DNA of 64,000 nt from HGM04593 sp045647885 (GTDB taxonomy: Bacteria; Bacteroidota; Bacteroidia; Bacteroidales; Bacteroidaceae): NCBI GenBank assembly GCA_045647885.1, contig JAZRMX010000014.1:124001-188000 (forward strand). The letters are read 5' to 3'. Within the stretch, counting starts at the first letter, position 1. Each line of letters begins with the position of its first letter. The notes under the pieces were generated by a model. That model saw only the letters and a list, made by a program, of their open reading frames with translations. It was not told the DNA's origin and did no database searches. Positions 36,878 through 44,539 of this stretch are shown here, piece after piece. A program made the position numbers and the translations under genes.

Positions 36878-38725
36878 TTAGAAATTATCATCATTGCCGA
36901 ATCGTTCAATTAAAGCTCTAAGTTTTTCAGCTCTTTGTTTTTGTTCTGAATTTTGTAAAGTTAATTCATTTAATAATTTCGAGCTATGTTCTGTGTTAGC
37001 TTGAATATCTTCATATATGTCTTTTATTGACATAAATATTTGTCCAATAAAATTATACGTCTCTTGAAGTTTAATATCAAGTTTCAATGAAGATATGTGA
37101 ACTTGAGCACAATTTATACATAGACTACGAGATTCTAATTGTAGAATTTGAACAGCCCTAGACTGCGTAGTAAATTGTTTTTTTAATTTATCGAATAACA
37201 TAATAACAATAGCAGACATTATGCCAGCAAAAAGGCCCGATAAACATTCTGCAATAAAAGAAGCGAAAGGTATTCCTATTGAGGTTAATCCTTTTTCAAT
37301 AAGCTCGTTGAGTGAAAATCCGATAAGACCTACAATTCCTGCTGAAAGTATTTTAGACGCTTCAAAAAATTTTTCACTCCAAGAAACATTCTTATCTATG
37401 ATAATCTTAAATGCGCTTTTTATGGAACCGAACATTTGTCTGACTATCTTAAATATATTTTTGAACGTCCCGAAGAAAAAATCATTTAACGCCGTAAGTA
37501 ATTCGGATAATAAACTTCCTTGAATATTTGCCCAAATATTATTAATAATTTGTTTGCATTTTGCTTTTACTTTTTCCCAACAATTTTTGAAGATTCTCAA
37601 CATACGGTCAATAAACTTATCTTCACTTTTTATCTGAAACTCAGAATAAGTTTCTTCGCACAGAACCACGATAGTACACTTTAGCACATCTTTAATTGCC
37701 GAAAGACCAATGCCTTTCATGGCTCTAACACCCCTTACTTGTGCTTCGTGTTTTACGAATTTGACCTTTTCGTTTACAATGTAAGTATTTAACTCTTCTT
37801 TTGTTATTTGACCTTTCAATAAAGCTGTCATTTTTGATCTATAACCAGAATGTTTGACAGCGTCGTGTACATCAGTTGGTATTAGGTACATTCCATCAGG
37901 AGCTTCATGAATTGTTAAATGATTTTCTTCTCGCCATTTTTTTGCTGCTGCCATACTTTTGAAACCGTACTCTTTCATTAAAGTTTCATCAAACTTTTTG
38001 TAATTTTCTTGCATTAACCAATTCGAGGTGTTGTCAACAACTCCATTTTTCTCTACGTGGCTTGCATACATTTTTTGTATTTCATCAACAGAATACATAG
38101 GAACAGGACTACCCACACGTGATAAGCGACTTTTTTTTATTCCCACAGCATATCCTCTTAAAGCAGCCAAAGATTCCGAATTTACATTGCTATCGCTTTT
38201 ATAATTAATGGAATTATTTTCATTAGAAATTCCTGTAACACTTTTAGTTCTTTGTGAATAGGCCTCCTTGTGAAGAGCAAACAATTTGGCACCTCTTTCA
38301 CTCATTCCCGAAGTGGTTCCTGGAACATTTTTATCAAAAATATCGTATCCGGCTTCCTCCATCGTTCGAGACTCTCGTTTTTCATTAGGGTCTGCAGAAT
38401 GAGTCTGTTTTATGATATTTTCATTGTCAAGTTTCTTTACTTTATCCGGTCTTTTAGACTTATCAAACGTATCCCCAGTGTCAGTCATTGCATCAAGATA
38501 CTGCATTGTGCCTTTCTTTGCAGCTTCAAGAAGCTCTTTCATAAAATTGGAATTACCTTTGTTCTCTTCTTCCAGTTTAAGAATTTCTTCAAATAGTTTC
38601 TCATCTTCGGCAGAAAGTTCATTAGATAATTGTTCTAATTCTTCCTCTGAATATTCCAGAATAAAGTCTGGTTTATAAAGTAAATTATTGCGGGTTACAT
38701 TATTCATACTAATAGAGATTTTCAT
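36878..38725 (-). CDS. Large membrane protein with a WHH/HNH-nuclease-like motif
   Basis: The 615 residues have an unrecognised acidic N-terminus. Near residues 269-292 the pattern TIHEAPDGMYLIPTDVHDAV plus KHSG resembles the toxin WHH/HNH motif (W-H-H-x6-M-x-L-V-P-x3-H-x4-H-x-G), though the first Trp-His is replaced by Thr-Ile. After residue 330 come amphipathic and hydrophobic helices, with strong membrane-like segments at about 455-515. Toxins usually end at the nuclease domain, so a nuclease motif in the middle of a membrane protein is odd. It is the first cargo gene of cassette 1 and is AT-rich. Confidence 0.6.
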   Translation of the reverse strand: MKISISMNNVTRNNLLYKPDFILEYSEEELEQLSNELSAEDEKLFEEILKLEEENKGNSNFMKELLEAAKKGTMQYLDAMTDTGDTFDKSKRPDKVKKLDNENIIKQTHSADPNEKRESRTMEEAGYDIFDKNVPGTTSGMSERGAKLFALHKEAYSQRTKSVTGISNENNSINYKSDSNVNSESLAALRGYAVGIKKSRLSRVGSPVPMYSVDEIQKMYASHVEKNGVVDNTSNWLMQENYKKFDETLMKEYGFKSMAAAKKWREENHLTIHEAPDGMYLIPTDVHDAVKHSGYRSKMTALLKGQITKEELNTYIVNEKVKFVKHEAQVRGVRAMKGIGLSAIKDVLKCTIVVLCEETYSEFQIKSEDKFIDRMLRIFKNCWEKVKAKCKQIINNIWANIQGSLLSELLTALNDFFFGTFKNIFKIVRQMFGSIKSAFKIIIDKNVSWSEKFFEASKILSAGIVGLIGFSLNELIEKGLTSIGIPFASFIAECLSGLFAGIMSAIVIMLFDKLKKQFTTQSRAVQILQLESRSLCINCAQVHISSLKLDIKLQETYNFIGQIFMSIKDIYEDIQANTEHSSKLLNELTLQNSEQKQRAEKLRALIERFGNDDNF

Positions 38726-38801
38726 AAAATATTCTTGAGTCTTATGATATACGCTTTTATTTTGTTGGTGAGTGTTATATTATTGTGAGACTTTTTTCTT
38801 T

Positions 38802-39023
38802 TTACCCCACTCTCACCACATCCAAGTACACACTGCTCAACGCACCCAAACGCTTCAAGTCCACTGCGTATATGCGCATAAAGGCATCGGCTATGGCCTG
38901 GCCACCGTTTACGGTAAGTGGGCTGCTCATTGAATTTGTTACAACATCCACCTGCATTCCGCGCTCTATGCGCTGGCCGTTTGTTTGCTTGCTCTGTTTT
39001 GCTGTTACTCTGAATAATGGCAT
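38802..39023 (-). CDS. DUF6140-like small protein, copy 1
   Basis: The 73 residues (opening MPLFRVTAKQSKQTNG, closing YLDVVRVG) differ from copy 2 at only five positions (8, 25, 53, 70 and 72). The protein looks like a compact beta-alpha domain with GGQAIADAFMRIY in the middle. From memory it matches the DUF6140 family of Bacteroidales, whose function is unknown. It is the first gene after the inverted-repeat element and precedes the WHH-like gene by 76 bases. Confidence 0.75.
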   Translation of the reverse strand: MPLFRVTAKQSKQTNGQRIERGMQVDVVTNSMSSPLTVNGGQAIADAFMRIYAVDLKRLGALSSVYLDVVRVG

Positions 39024-39284
39024 AGTGGTAAATTGTTATATGTTTTTTCCTTATTTGCAAATATATGTTTATATTTTGGTAATTACCCCCCCAATTGTTA
39101 AAAATTTAAAAAAAAGAATGCTTGCGCCGGATACAATAAAAGAAGCGCAGTTTTTTTTGTATGCTTTAATCATCGGAATACAGGCATCGCCAAACACCCA
39201 CAAAAAGATGAAAAGAAACAAGAAACCCACGCTGTTTAAGTATATGTAACACCGCAACGATGGTGTCGTTGATATACAAAACAA
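39024..39284. other. AT-rich stretch between element copy 1 and the DUF6140 gene
   Basis: No gene is supported here. Copy 2 has only about 45 bases at the same position, so about 215 bases are extra in copy 1. The frames that cross it are not conserved between the copies. Confidence 0.5.
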
Positions 39285-39432
39285 TGAGCATTGTGTTTCC
39301 TTTACCCTCTCCTCTGTTTTTTTGAAATTGGCGATTTCGTATTCCGGGGTAAAGCAAAAACGCTTTATACTGTCATCCGGCGGTTATTTGAGCCGGTTTA
39401 CAATATAAAGACATTTTTTTACACAACGCTCA
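39285..39432 (-). repeat. 148-bp inverted-repeat-ended element, copy 1 (possible structured RNA)
   Basis: Ends TGAGCATTGTGT (39285-39296) and ACACAACGCTCA (39421-39432) are 12-bp inverted repeats with one G-T. Inside, CTTTACCC (39300-39307) pairs with GGGTAAAG (39347-39354). The block ACGAAATCGCCAA, read leftward, is shared with copy 2. The element lies upstream of a DUF6140-like gene in both places. It could be a leader RNA, an invertible segment or a small mobile element. Confidence 0.7.
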
Positions 39433-39458
39433 TATTGGTGTGGGGTTTTTTACTACTG

Positions 39459-40016
39459 CTAGTCTATTTTGTTGTTGCTGTTGGTGTTCTCTAGTTTTTC
39501 AATGGCAAAAACGGCTTCAACATCGCCACGGCGTGCAGCGTGGTTATACCATTCAAGAGCCTTTTTTATGTCCTGTTCCACGCCCAGGCCTTTTTCGTAG
39601 CATTGTCCCAATGCAAATTGAGCATAGACATTGCCACCATTGGCGAGGGTTGTTACATAGTCCATATATTTTTCATATAGCCTGTCACTCTCGGCATAGA
39701 AGTGTGCAAAATGTTTTTTGAGTAACTCGTATATGGTTGTGCAGGCAAAAGGATGGCCCTGCTCGTCGGCCTTGCGATACCATTTTAGTGCTTCGTTATA
39801 ACTTTGTTCCACTCCCTTTCCGTTGGCATAACAATCTCCCAAATAATATTGGGCATAGGCATCGCCCATTTCAGCAGCCTGGCGATAGAGTTTTGCTGCC
39901 ACGGAGTGGTCTTGTTCCACATAATAGCCTATGGAGTAGGCAAATGCAAAGTTGCGTATGCCCTCGGCACAGCCTTCTTTGGCGCGTTGTTTCAGTTCAT
40001 TAAAAATTGTTCTCAT
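39459..40016 (-). CDS. Sel1-repeat protein
   Basis: The 185 residues contain about four Sel1 repeats (AKLYRQAAEMGDAYAQYYLG, LKWYRKADEQGHP, and ALEWYNHAARRGDVEAVFAI among them). The second repeat pair carries the diagnostic YANGKGVEQSYNEA, and a later one YEKGLGVEQDIKKA. There is no signal peptide, so it is a cytoplasmic adaptor-type protein. It sits between the terminator of cassette 2 and the element of cassette 1. Its binding partner is unknown. Confidence 0.85.
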   Translation of the reverse strand: MRTIFNELKQRAKEGCAEGIRNFAFAYSIGYYVEQDHSVAAKLYRQAAEMGDAYAQYYLGDCYANGKGVEQSYNEALKWYRKADEQGHPFACTTIYELLKKHFAHFYAESDRLYEKYMDYVTTLANGGNVYAQFALGQCYEKGLGVEQDIKKALEWYNHAARRGDVEAVFAIEKLENTNSNNKID

Positions 40017-40089
40017 TATCTTTTTTTTGGCAATTTACTACCCGTTGCTCAAAGAAAAAACAGATATCGGGAAATTCTTTTTGCCGGAA

Positions 40090-40125
40090 TAAAAACTGCA
40101 CCAAAGCCCGCAGGCTTTGGTGCAG
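40090..40125 (-). terminator. Cassette terminator, copy 2
   Basis: The hairpin CTGCACCAAAGCC...GGCTTTGGTGCAG (40096-40125) is followed on the minus strand by TTTTTATTCC. It closely matches the terminator at 35722-35751 in arms, loop and flanking bases. Confidence 0.87.
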
Positions 40126-40140
40126 AATAGAGCGGTGGTG

Positions 40141-40530
40141 CTATTTAAATCTTATCTCTGGTGGCACAATTCTTATTTCGCTACGCCGTCCGTAGCAAGC
40201 CGAGTCGTCGACCTGCAGGTAGCGGTAAATTTCGTTCTGCACAAGTGCCGATATGTCTTTTACATTGCTTTTGTTGTTGCCCCATTTGAATATGTTGTAG
40301 AGCATTTTGTCGCTCGACTTTATCTCCACGCTTGCCTCGTCGGTGCCCGTGGCTACAATGCGCAGTTCAATGTCTTCGCCAAAGATGGGCAACCCGCGCG
40401 ATGCTTTTATGCGAAACAGCCGTTCGTCGGCCGCAATGTGCGAAAAGAGGCCGGCACGCTGTACCGCCCACTTGGCTGCGGTGAACACGCGGCGGGCATT
40501 GTGGGGAAAGTATATTGTGGAGGTTTGCAT
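40141..40530 (-). CDS. Hypothetical 129-residue protein (cargo of cassette 2)
   Basis: No family is recognised with confidence. The central part (GEDIELRIVATGTDEASVEI, about 50-69, then SSDKMLYNIFKWGNNKSN) has the strand pattern of small beta-sandwich proteins such as DUF1499, but this is only a visual likeness. It is soluble. It starts 12 bases after the 131-residue gene and ends just before the shared terminator. Confidence 0.6.
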   Translation of the reverse strand: MQTSTIYFPHNARRVFTAAKWAVQRAGLFSHIAADERLFRIKASRGLPIFGEDIELRIVATGTDEASVEIKSSDKMLYNIFKWGNNKSNVKDISALVQNEIYRYLQVDDSACYGRRSEIRIVPPEIRFK

Positions 40531-40542
40531 AAGTGGTGTGGG

Positions 40543-40938
40543 TTATTTTAGTGATAGGGTTGCTGTTATATGGTCGTTATCAAAAACAACATCGTTAAGA
40601 GTGACAAACTCCAGTGCTTTTTGGAGTTGCTCAATCTTTTGTGGGAATATTTTTACAGTGTTATTGCTTGTGTTTACTTCCACTCCTTCGGGAATGTTTC
40701 TCCCTAAGAGTGCAACTGCACCGCAGATTATAGCTGATATTCCAGCACTTCCGTCGTATGTCAGTTGAATGCAATCCTTGTCGATGCTTGCAATGCGTAA
40801 TGTTATTGAAATTTTTATGATTAATCGCTTGTAGGAAATTTCAATGGTTTTGTTGTCAATTTGGGAGATATTTATTTTTTGCCCATATTTCCTTTCTACA
40901 AGTTCTGTTATTTCGTTGAATCTAATGCTTGCGTTCAT
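40543..40938 (-). CDS. Hypothetical 131-residue protein (cargo of cassette 2)
   Basis: This is a soluble protein rich in Ile and Val with alternating strands (KTIEISYKRLIIKISITLRI, about 29-48), a glycine-rich middle (GSAGISAIICGAVALLG) and a C-terminal strand pair. No family is recognised. It follows the DUF6140 copy 2 gene by 108 bases and precedes the 129-residue gene, so all three are probably co-transcribed. Confidence 0.6.
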   Translation of the reverse strand: MNASIRFNEITELVERKYGQKINISQIDNKTIEISYKRLIIKISITLRIASIDKDCIQLTYDGSAGISAIICGAVALLGRNIPEGVEVNTSNNTVKIFPQKIEQLQKALEFVTLNDVVFDNDHITATLSLK

Positions 40939-41046
40939 AAATTCTTAGCTTAAATGGTTTTTAGAGGTTTTATTTTCTTTTTGTGGTTTCTCAAGAACTT
41001 TTGTACGAATGAATGTTGGCTGAATTAGACACTGCAACTTCTTGTT

Positions 41047-41268
41047 TCACCCAATTCTCGCCACATCCAAGTATACACTGCTCAATGCTCCCAAACGTTT
41101 TAAGTCCACGCCGTATATGCGCATAAAGGCATCGGCTATGGCCTGGCCGCCGTTTACGGTTAGTGGGCTGCTCATTGAATTTGTAACCACATCGGCTTGC
41201 ATTCCGCGCTCTATGCGCTGGCCGTTTGTTTGCTTGCTCTGTTTTACTGTTACTCTGAATAATGGCAT
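41047..41268 (-). CDS. DUF6140-like small protein, copy 2
   Basis: The 73 residues match copy 1 at 68 positions. It begins 45 bases after the inverted-repeat element and is the first gene of cassette 2. The high identity against unrelated downstream genes shows the element and the DUF6140 gene are duplicated as a unit. The role is unknown. A conserved first gene before variable cargo suggests an adaptor, chaperone or tag role, which is inference. Confidence 0.75.
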   Translation of the reverse strand: MPLFRVTVKQSKQTNGQRIERGMQADVVTNSMSSPLTVNGGQAIADAFMRIYGVDLKRLGALSSVYLDVARIG

Positions 41269-41313
41269 AGTGGTAATTGCTGTTTGGGTTAAACGTTATT
41301 AAGAAAGTATAAT

Positions 41314-41462
41314 AATGAGCGTTGTGCTTTCTTGCCCCTTTCTTGAACTTGGCGATTTCGTGTTTCCCGGGGCAGAACAAAAGGGTTTTATACTGTTTAT
41401 TGGGAAGTCTGCTTGCCGTTTTTTCAAATATAAACACATCTTCTTATTGCACAACGCTCATT
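41314..41462 (-). repeat. 149-bp inverted-repeat-ended element, copy 2 (possible structured RNA)
   Basis: Ends AATGAGCGTTGTGC (41314-41327) and GCACAACGCTCATT (41449-41462) are perfect 14-bp inverted repeats. An inner stem pairs CTTGCCCC (41331-41338) with GGGGCAG (41369-41375), where copy 1 has different paired bases at the same place. Read leftward, the block ACGAAATCGCCAA is shared with copy 1. The sequence from 41463 to 41620 next to it shows no further gene. Confidence 0.72.
41425..41455 (-). promoter_or_regulatory. Candidate promoter inside element copy 2
   Basis: Read leftward, GTTG (41455-41452), 19 bases, then TATATTTG (41432-41425) fit the Bacteroidetes promoter with one mismatch in the -33 box. 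The -33 lies inside the repeat arm. In copy 1 the equivalent -7 is degraded (TATATTGT with a 16-base spacer). Confidence 0.5.
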
Positions 41463-41620
41463 TTTTCTTGTGAGCAAATGTAGGGTATCTCTTGTTCTTT
41501 CGACGCTTATTTTGCGCCTCCTGCAGAGGGGAGTGCAAGGTTGTACCAAATGTGGTGGTTTCTGGTACACCGATGTGTTGGGGCAATAATGGCGAAGGTG
41601 GTGGCGGAGCAGTGTGTTCT

Positions 41621-42988
41621 CTACTGCTCCGCTGTGGTTGCTTCCTCCTTGGGCGTTTCGTTGTTCTGCTCCTCGAGTTCTCTTTCTCGCCTTTTTTCTT
41701 CGGCTTTTTCTTCTAATTTTTTGCTTATTTTTTCTTGTAGTATTTTGCGCTCCTCTGCTTTTAGCTTCTCTTTATCCTCTTTTTTCTTTTGCAGGGTGGT
41801 GACAAAGTCTTCGTAGGTGATGACGATGTTTGAGCTGTTGTCGATGTCTGCTTTCGATAAGAGGAGGTCGAGTATGGCTCCTTTTATTTCTCGTCCCGAG
41901 AATCCCTCAATTATTTCGGCTGCTGCAGTTAGCTGCTCGTGGGTGAAGGGGGCTGCAAGTGGCAGTTTAGAGGGCAGTGTCTTTTTAATTATGTCTACGC
42001 GTGCTTCGAGGCAGGGTAGCTCGAACTTTATATGCTTGAGTATGCGCGACTCAAAGGCTTTGTCGAAGTTGGTGACAAGGTTGGTCGCAAAAATTACAAT
42101 GCCGGGGAACTCCTCGAGCAGTATCAGCATTTGGCTGCGGAGGGCGTTTACTCCTTGTGCGGCTGCCGAACTTACATTTTCAATTCTTTTGCCCAGGAAG
42201 GAGTCGGCTTCGTCGAAGAATAGTATGGAATCGCTCTCTTTGGCAATGTCAAAGGCGGCTTTTAGGTTCTTGGGGGCTTCTCCCACCCATTTCGACTCAA
42301 TGTCGGCGTAGTTCATTTCAAGAATCTTTTTGTCGAGGCTGTGTGCTATTGCGTGGGCACACATAGTTTTTCCTGTGCCGGGCTCGCCGTAGAAATTGAG
42401 TATGCTGCGTGGTACATTGTCTACCTCGCCAAACCCCCATTCGTTGTAGATGAGGTCTTTGCATTTGATTATTTTAATAGCGTCGCATATATCCTCTTTA
42501 ATGGCAGGGGAGAGAACTATTTTGTCGAAATTGTGGCGCGGGTTGCCGGGGATGAATTTGTAGTCGATGGTCTTGTTTCCGGCGGTTTCTTTTATGATTT
42601 CCTTGGCTACCTTGCTCCTCTCTTTGGTTGATTCTTCGGAGCTGGAGGTGTCGTTTGCTGTTTCTTTGGGTATGAAATTAAAGGATATTATTAACGACAG
42701 GTTTTCAAAGACAGGTTCTATGTATTTTTGTGTGTATATGAATCTCTTCAGTTGGTCCAGTAGGGTAAAACTGCGCTTTATTGCAAAGTCGGCATTGTTC
42801 TTGCCAATGTGTATGTTGGAGTTGGGGTTTGGGGGAACAGCCTTTATTTCATAACCTACTTTTAGGTGTGAAAAGCTTTCGGTATTTAAGATTTCTGTTA
42901 TGTGTTTTACCAATTCTTGCTCGAATTTTTCTATTAGCTCTATGTGAGCTGCCGGTATGTCTTTGCTTTGAATATCTTTGAATATCAT
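41621..42988 (-). CDS. AAA+ ATPase with unknown N-terminal domain and charged tail
   Basis: Residues 1-140 of 455 are an unrecognised soluble domain. The AAA+ core has Walker A GEPGTGKT (about 203-210), Walker B ILFFDEAD (about 256-263), sensor 1 IVIFATN (about 290-296) and an arginine-finger-like FESRILKHI (about 306-314). This is the FtsH/katanin/p97-type classical clade. From about 395 the tail is a highly charged coiled coil rich in Lys and Glu. There is no protease domain or membrane segment. It is last in an operon with four small proteins, so it may remodel or thread those partners. Confidence 0.85.
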   Translation of the reverse strand: MIFKDIQSKDIPAAHIELIEKFEQELVKHITEILNTESFSHLKVGYEIKAVPPNPNSNIHIGKNNADFAIKRSFTLLDQLKRFIYTQKYIEPVFENLSLIISFNFIPKETANDTSSSEESTKERSKVAKEIIKETAGNKTIDYKFIPGNPRHNFDKIVLSPAIKEDICDAIKIIKCKDLIYNEWGFGEVDNVPRSILNFYGEPGTGKTMCAHAIAHSLDKKILEMNYADIESKWVGEAPKNLKAAFDIAKESDSILFFDEADSFLGKRIENVSSAAAQGVNALRSQMLILLEEFPGIVIFATNLVTNFDKAFESRILKHIKFELPCLEARVDIIKKTLPSKLPLAAPFTHEQLTAAAEIIEGFSGREIKGAILDLLLSKADIDNSSNIVITYEDFVTTLQKKKEDKEKLKAEERKILQEKISKKLEEKAEEKRRERELEEQNNETPKEEATTAEQ

Positions 42989-42990
42989 AG

Positions 42991-43287
42991 TTATAAATAG
43001 ATTTCTTGTCCTACATAAATATCTCTTGAAACGCCTTTCTCCGATTCGAACTCCATTTCGCCTAATTCTTCGTCGTAGCTATCGAAAATTCCACACTTTA
43101 TGGCTTTTCTCTTCTTTTCTATGATGAGTACTTTGAATGCCTCGGGGCATTTCTTCCTTACCTCTTTTTCTATAAAGAATTCATCAATTATCAATTTTGT
43201 TACATAATAGCCAATAAGTGCGGCTCCACCGGCTACGGCCGCTGTTGCAATGGCACCGACGATAAATTTAAATATTTCTCCAAACAT
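42991..43287 (-). CDS. Small membrane protein of the AAA operon
   Basis: The 98 residues have one glycine/alanine-rich membrane segment (about 8-30, FIVGAIATAAVAGGAALIGY). A charged soluble C-terminal domain follows, ending in SRDIYVGQEIYL. It lies 2 bases before the AAA gene. No family is recognised. The soluble end is short and beta-like, similar in layout to its upstream neighbours. Confidence 0.65.
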   Translation of the reverse strand: MFGEIFKFIVGAIATAAVAGGAALIGYYVTKLIIDEFFIEKEVRKKCPEAFKVLIIEKKRKAIKCGIFDSYDEELGEMEFESEKGVSRDIYVGQEIYL

Positions 43288-43340
43288 TTTTTTAATTTAT
43301 TTACAGTTCTCGACAAAATGCCGAGAACTGTTTGTTTATA

Positions 43341-43739
43341 CTATTCCAATACAACAAGGTCTTCGTTACCGAGGAGTTCTTCCAATTGCTGGTCGAAACT
43401 CTTGGCATAAATAACTTTATAATTGGTTATACTCTCTTCTTTTTCATTGTAAACGCCGATAAACAACCATTTGTAGTCTACGACTTCAAACTGCAGATTA
43501 TATGTATTAAATATATCTTTTGTTTTCTCCGATTTACGGGCTATAAAGGGCATGTCTTCTCCTTTTTTCAGGTTCAAGGTTTTGAAGAACGAAACAACAT
43601 CGCTGAATGGCAGTTCACCTTCGATGGTACTTGTAATGGTGTTTTCGGGCGAGAGTATAATCTTTTTATTTTGTTTTCTTTTATGTACAATGTAGCCTAT
43701 TATGCAAATGGCTACAATTACTATAATTGCTGCTTTCAT
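43341..43739 (-). CDS. Small membrane-anchored protein, paralogue of the next gene upstream
   Basis: I start at ATG 43739 (MKAAIIVIVAICIIGYIV); a TTG 39 bases upstream is less likely. The N-terminal segment is a membrane anchor. The soluble part (LNLKKGEDMPFIA, then GVYNEKEESITNYKV and the ending ELLGNEDLVVLE) is clearly homologous to the 116-residue neighbour. The pair therefore arose by duplication. Function is unknown. Confidence 0.68.
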   Translation of the reverse strand: MKAAIIVIVAICIIGYIVHKRKQNKKIILSPENTITSTIEGELPFSDVVSFFKTLNLKKGEDMPFIARKSEKTKDIFNTYNLQFEVVDYKWLFIGVYNEKEESITNYKVIYAKSFDQQLEELLGNEDLVVLE

Positions 43740-43764
43740 AGTGTCCTGTGGTTTTAGAAGCTTC

Positions 43765-44115
43765 TTATTCCAATACAACTAACTCTTCGTCGCCGAGAAG
43801 TTCTTGGGTTTCTGCGTCAATGTCATCTCCTTCGAGGTATTTGTAGTGGGTGATTTCATTGGTATCTTCGTTGTACACACCCTCGAAAATTCCCACATCC
43901 TTTTTGGGAGCTTGTTTAAGCATTTGTTTGAATTTCTCGCTTTGTGCATTGGCTACAAACGGGACGTCGCGACCTTTTTTAAGGTTCAAGCCCTTGAACC
44001 AACCTACAATGTGTTGGAAAAATGAAACAACTCCGTTAATAATGGTGCTGACGATCTCACCAATAAAGTCGAAAAAATCTTCTAATGCGCCAAATAAATC
44101 CTTAATCTTAATCAT
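43765..44115 (-). CDS. Small protein, paralogue of the membrane-anchored neighbour
   Basis: The 116 residues begin with an amphipathic helix (IKDLFGALEDFFDFIGEIVS) rather than a strong membrane segment. The domain has LNLKKGRDVPFVA, GVYNEDTNEITHYKY and the closing ELLGDEELVVLE, matching the neighbour in order. The 24-base gap suggests a shared mRNA. No known family is recognised. Confidence 0.68.
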   Translation of the reverse strand: MIKIKDLFGALEDFFDFIGEIVSTIINGVVSFFQHIVGWFKGLNLKKGRDVPFVANAQSEKFKQMLKQAPKKDVGIFEGVYNEDTNEITHYKYLEGDDIDAETQELLGDEELVVLE

Positions 44116-44122
44116 ACTGCTT

Positions 44123-44539
44123 TTAGTTTAAAATTATTAAATCTGATTCTGTAAATAGTTCGCTAACTTCGTTTGTAAGCTCGGTGGCTTTGATTATGAT
44201 GTATTTGTTTTTACCTCTTTCTATAAGTTCGCGGTCTTTGGCATACGAAAGATAGAGTATGGTGGCATCGCTCTCTTGTTTTTTGATTACAACAATTTCG
44301 TTCGCATCACTTACCATATACTTCTTTGCTATATTTACCAACTGCTCAATGGTGAGTGAGGTAACCTCCTCGCCGAAGATATCAAACTCGGTCTCGTTTA
44401 TAAAGTTCTGGATTAGTTCTTGCAAGATGGGGAGATATGCCACCTTCACTTTCTTTAGTAAATCGCTGTTCTGGATGTAATCCTTCAGCTGTTCTACAGC
44501 TTTCCCTATCAGGGATTTTGTTCCTTCTGTAATAATCAT
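44123..44539 (-). CDS. First gene of the AAA operon, 138-residue soluble protein
   Basis: No family is recognised. The N-terminus is helical (SLIGKAVEQLKDYIQNSDLL). A beta-rich half follows with ATILYLSYAKDRELIERGKN and the ending ELFTESDLIILN. That ending resembles the closing residues of the two paralogous neighbours although the rest does not align by eye. It lies 7 bases before the next gene, so the operon runs 44539 to 41621. Confidence 0.66.
   Translation of the reverse strand: MIITEGTKSLIGKAVEQLKDYIQNSDLLKKVKVAYLPILQELIQNFINETEFDIFGEEVTSLTIEQLVNIAKKYMVSDANEIVVIKKQESDATILYLSYAKDRELIERGKNKYIIIKATELTNEVSELFTESDLIILN

Noticed and set aside
38785..39249. Open frame on the plus strand across DUF6140 copy 1, repeated at 41042-41302
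   Set aside because: It is the antisense shadow of the duplicated 73-residue gene. The minus-strand frame has sensible composition and ends at the same place in both copies.
39285..39432. Element considered as an insertion-sequence remnant or MITE
   Set aside because: No target-site duplication is visible, and both copies keep the same position and direction before a DUF6140-like gene. The mobile reading is not excluded but is less favoured.
40991..41437. Minus-strand frame of 148 residues running through the element and DUF6140 copy 2
   Set aside because: It reads through the inverted repeats in a frame that is broken by a stop in copy 1, so the element is not protein-coding.
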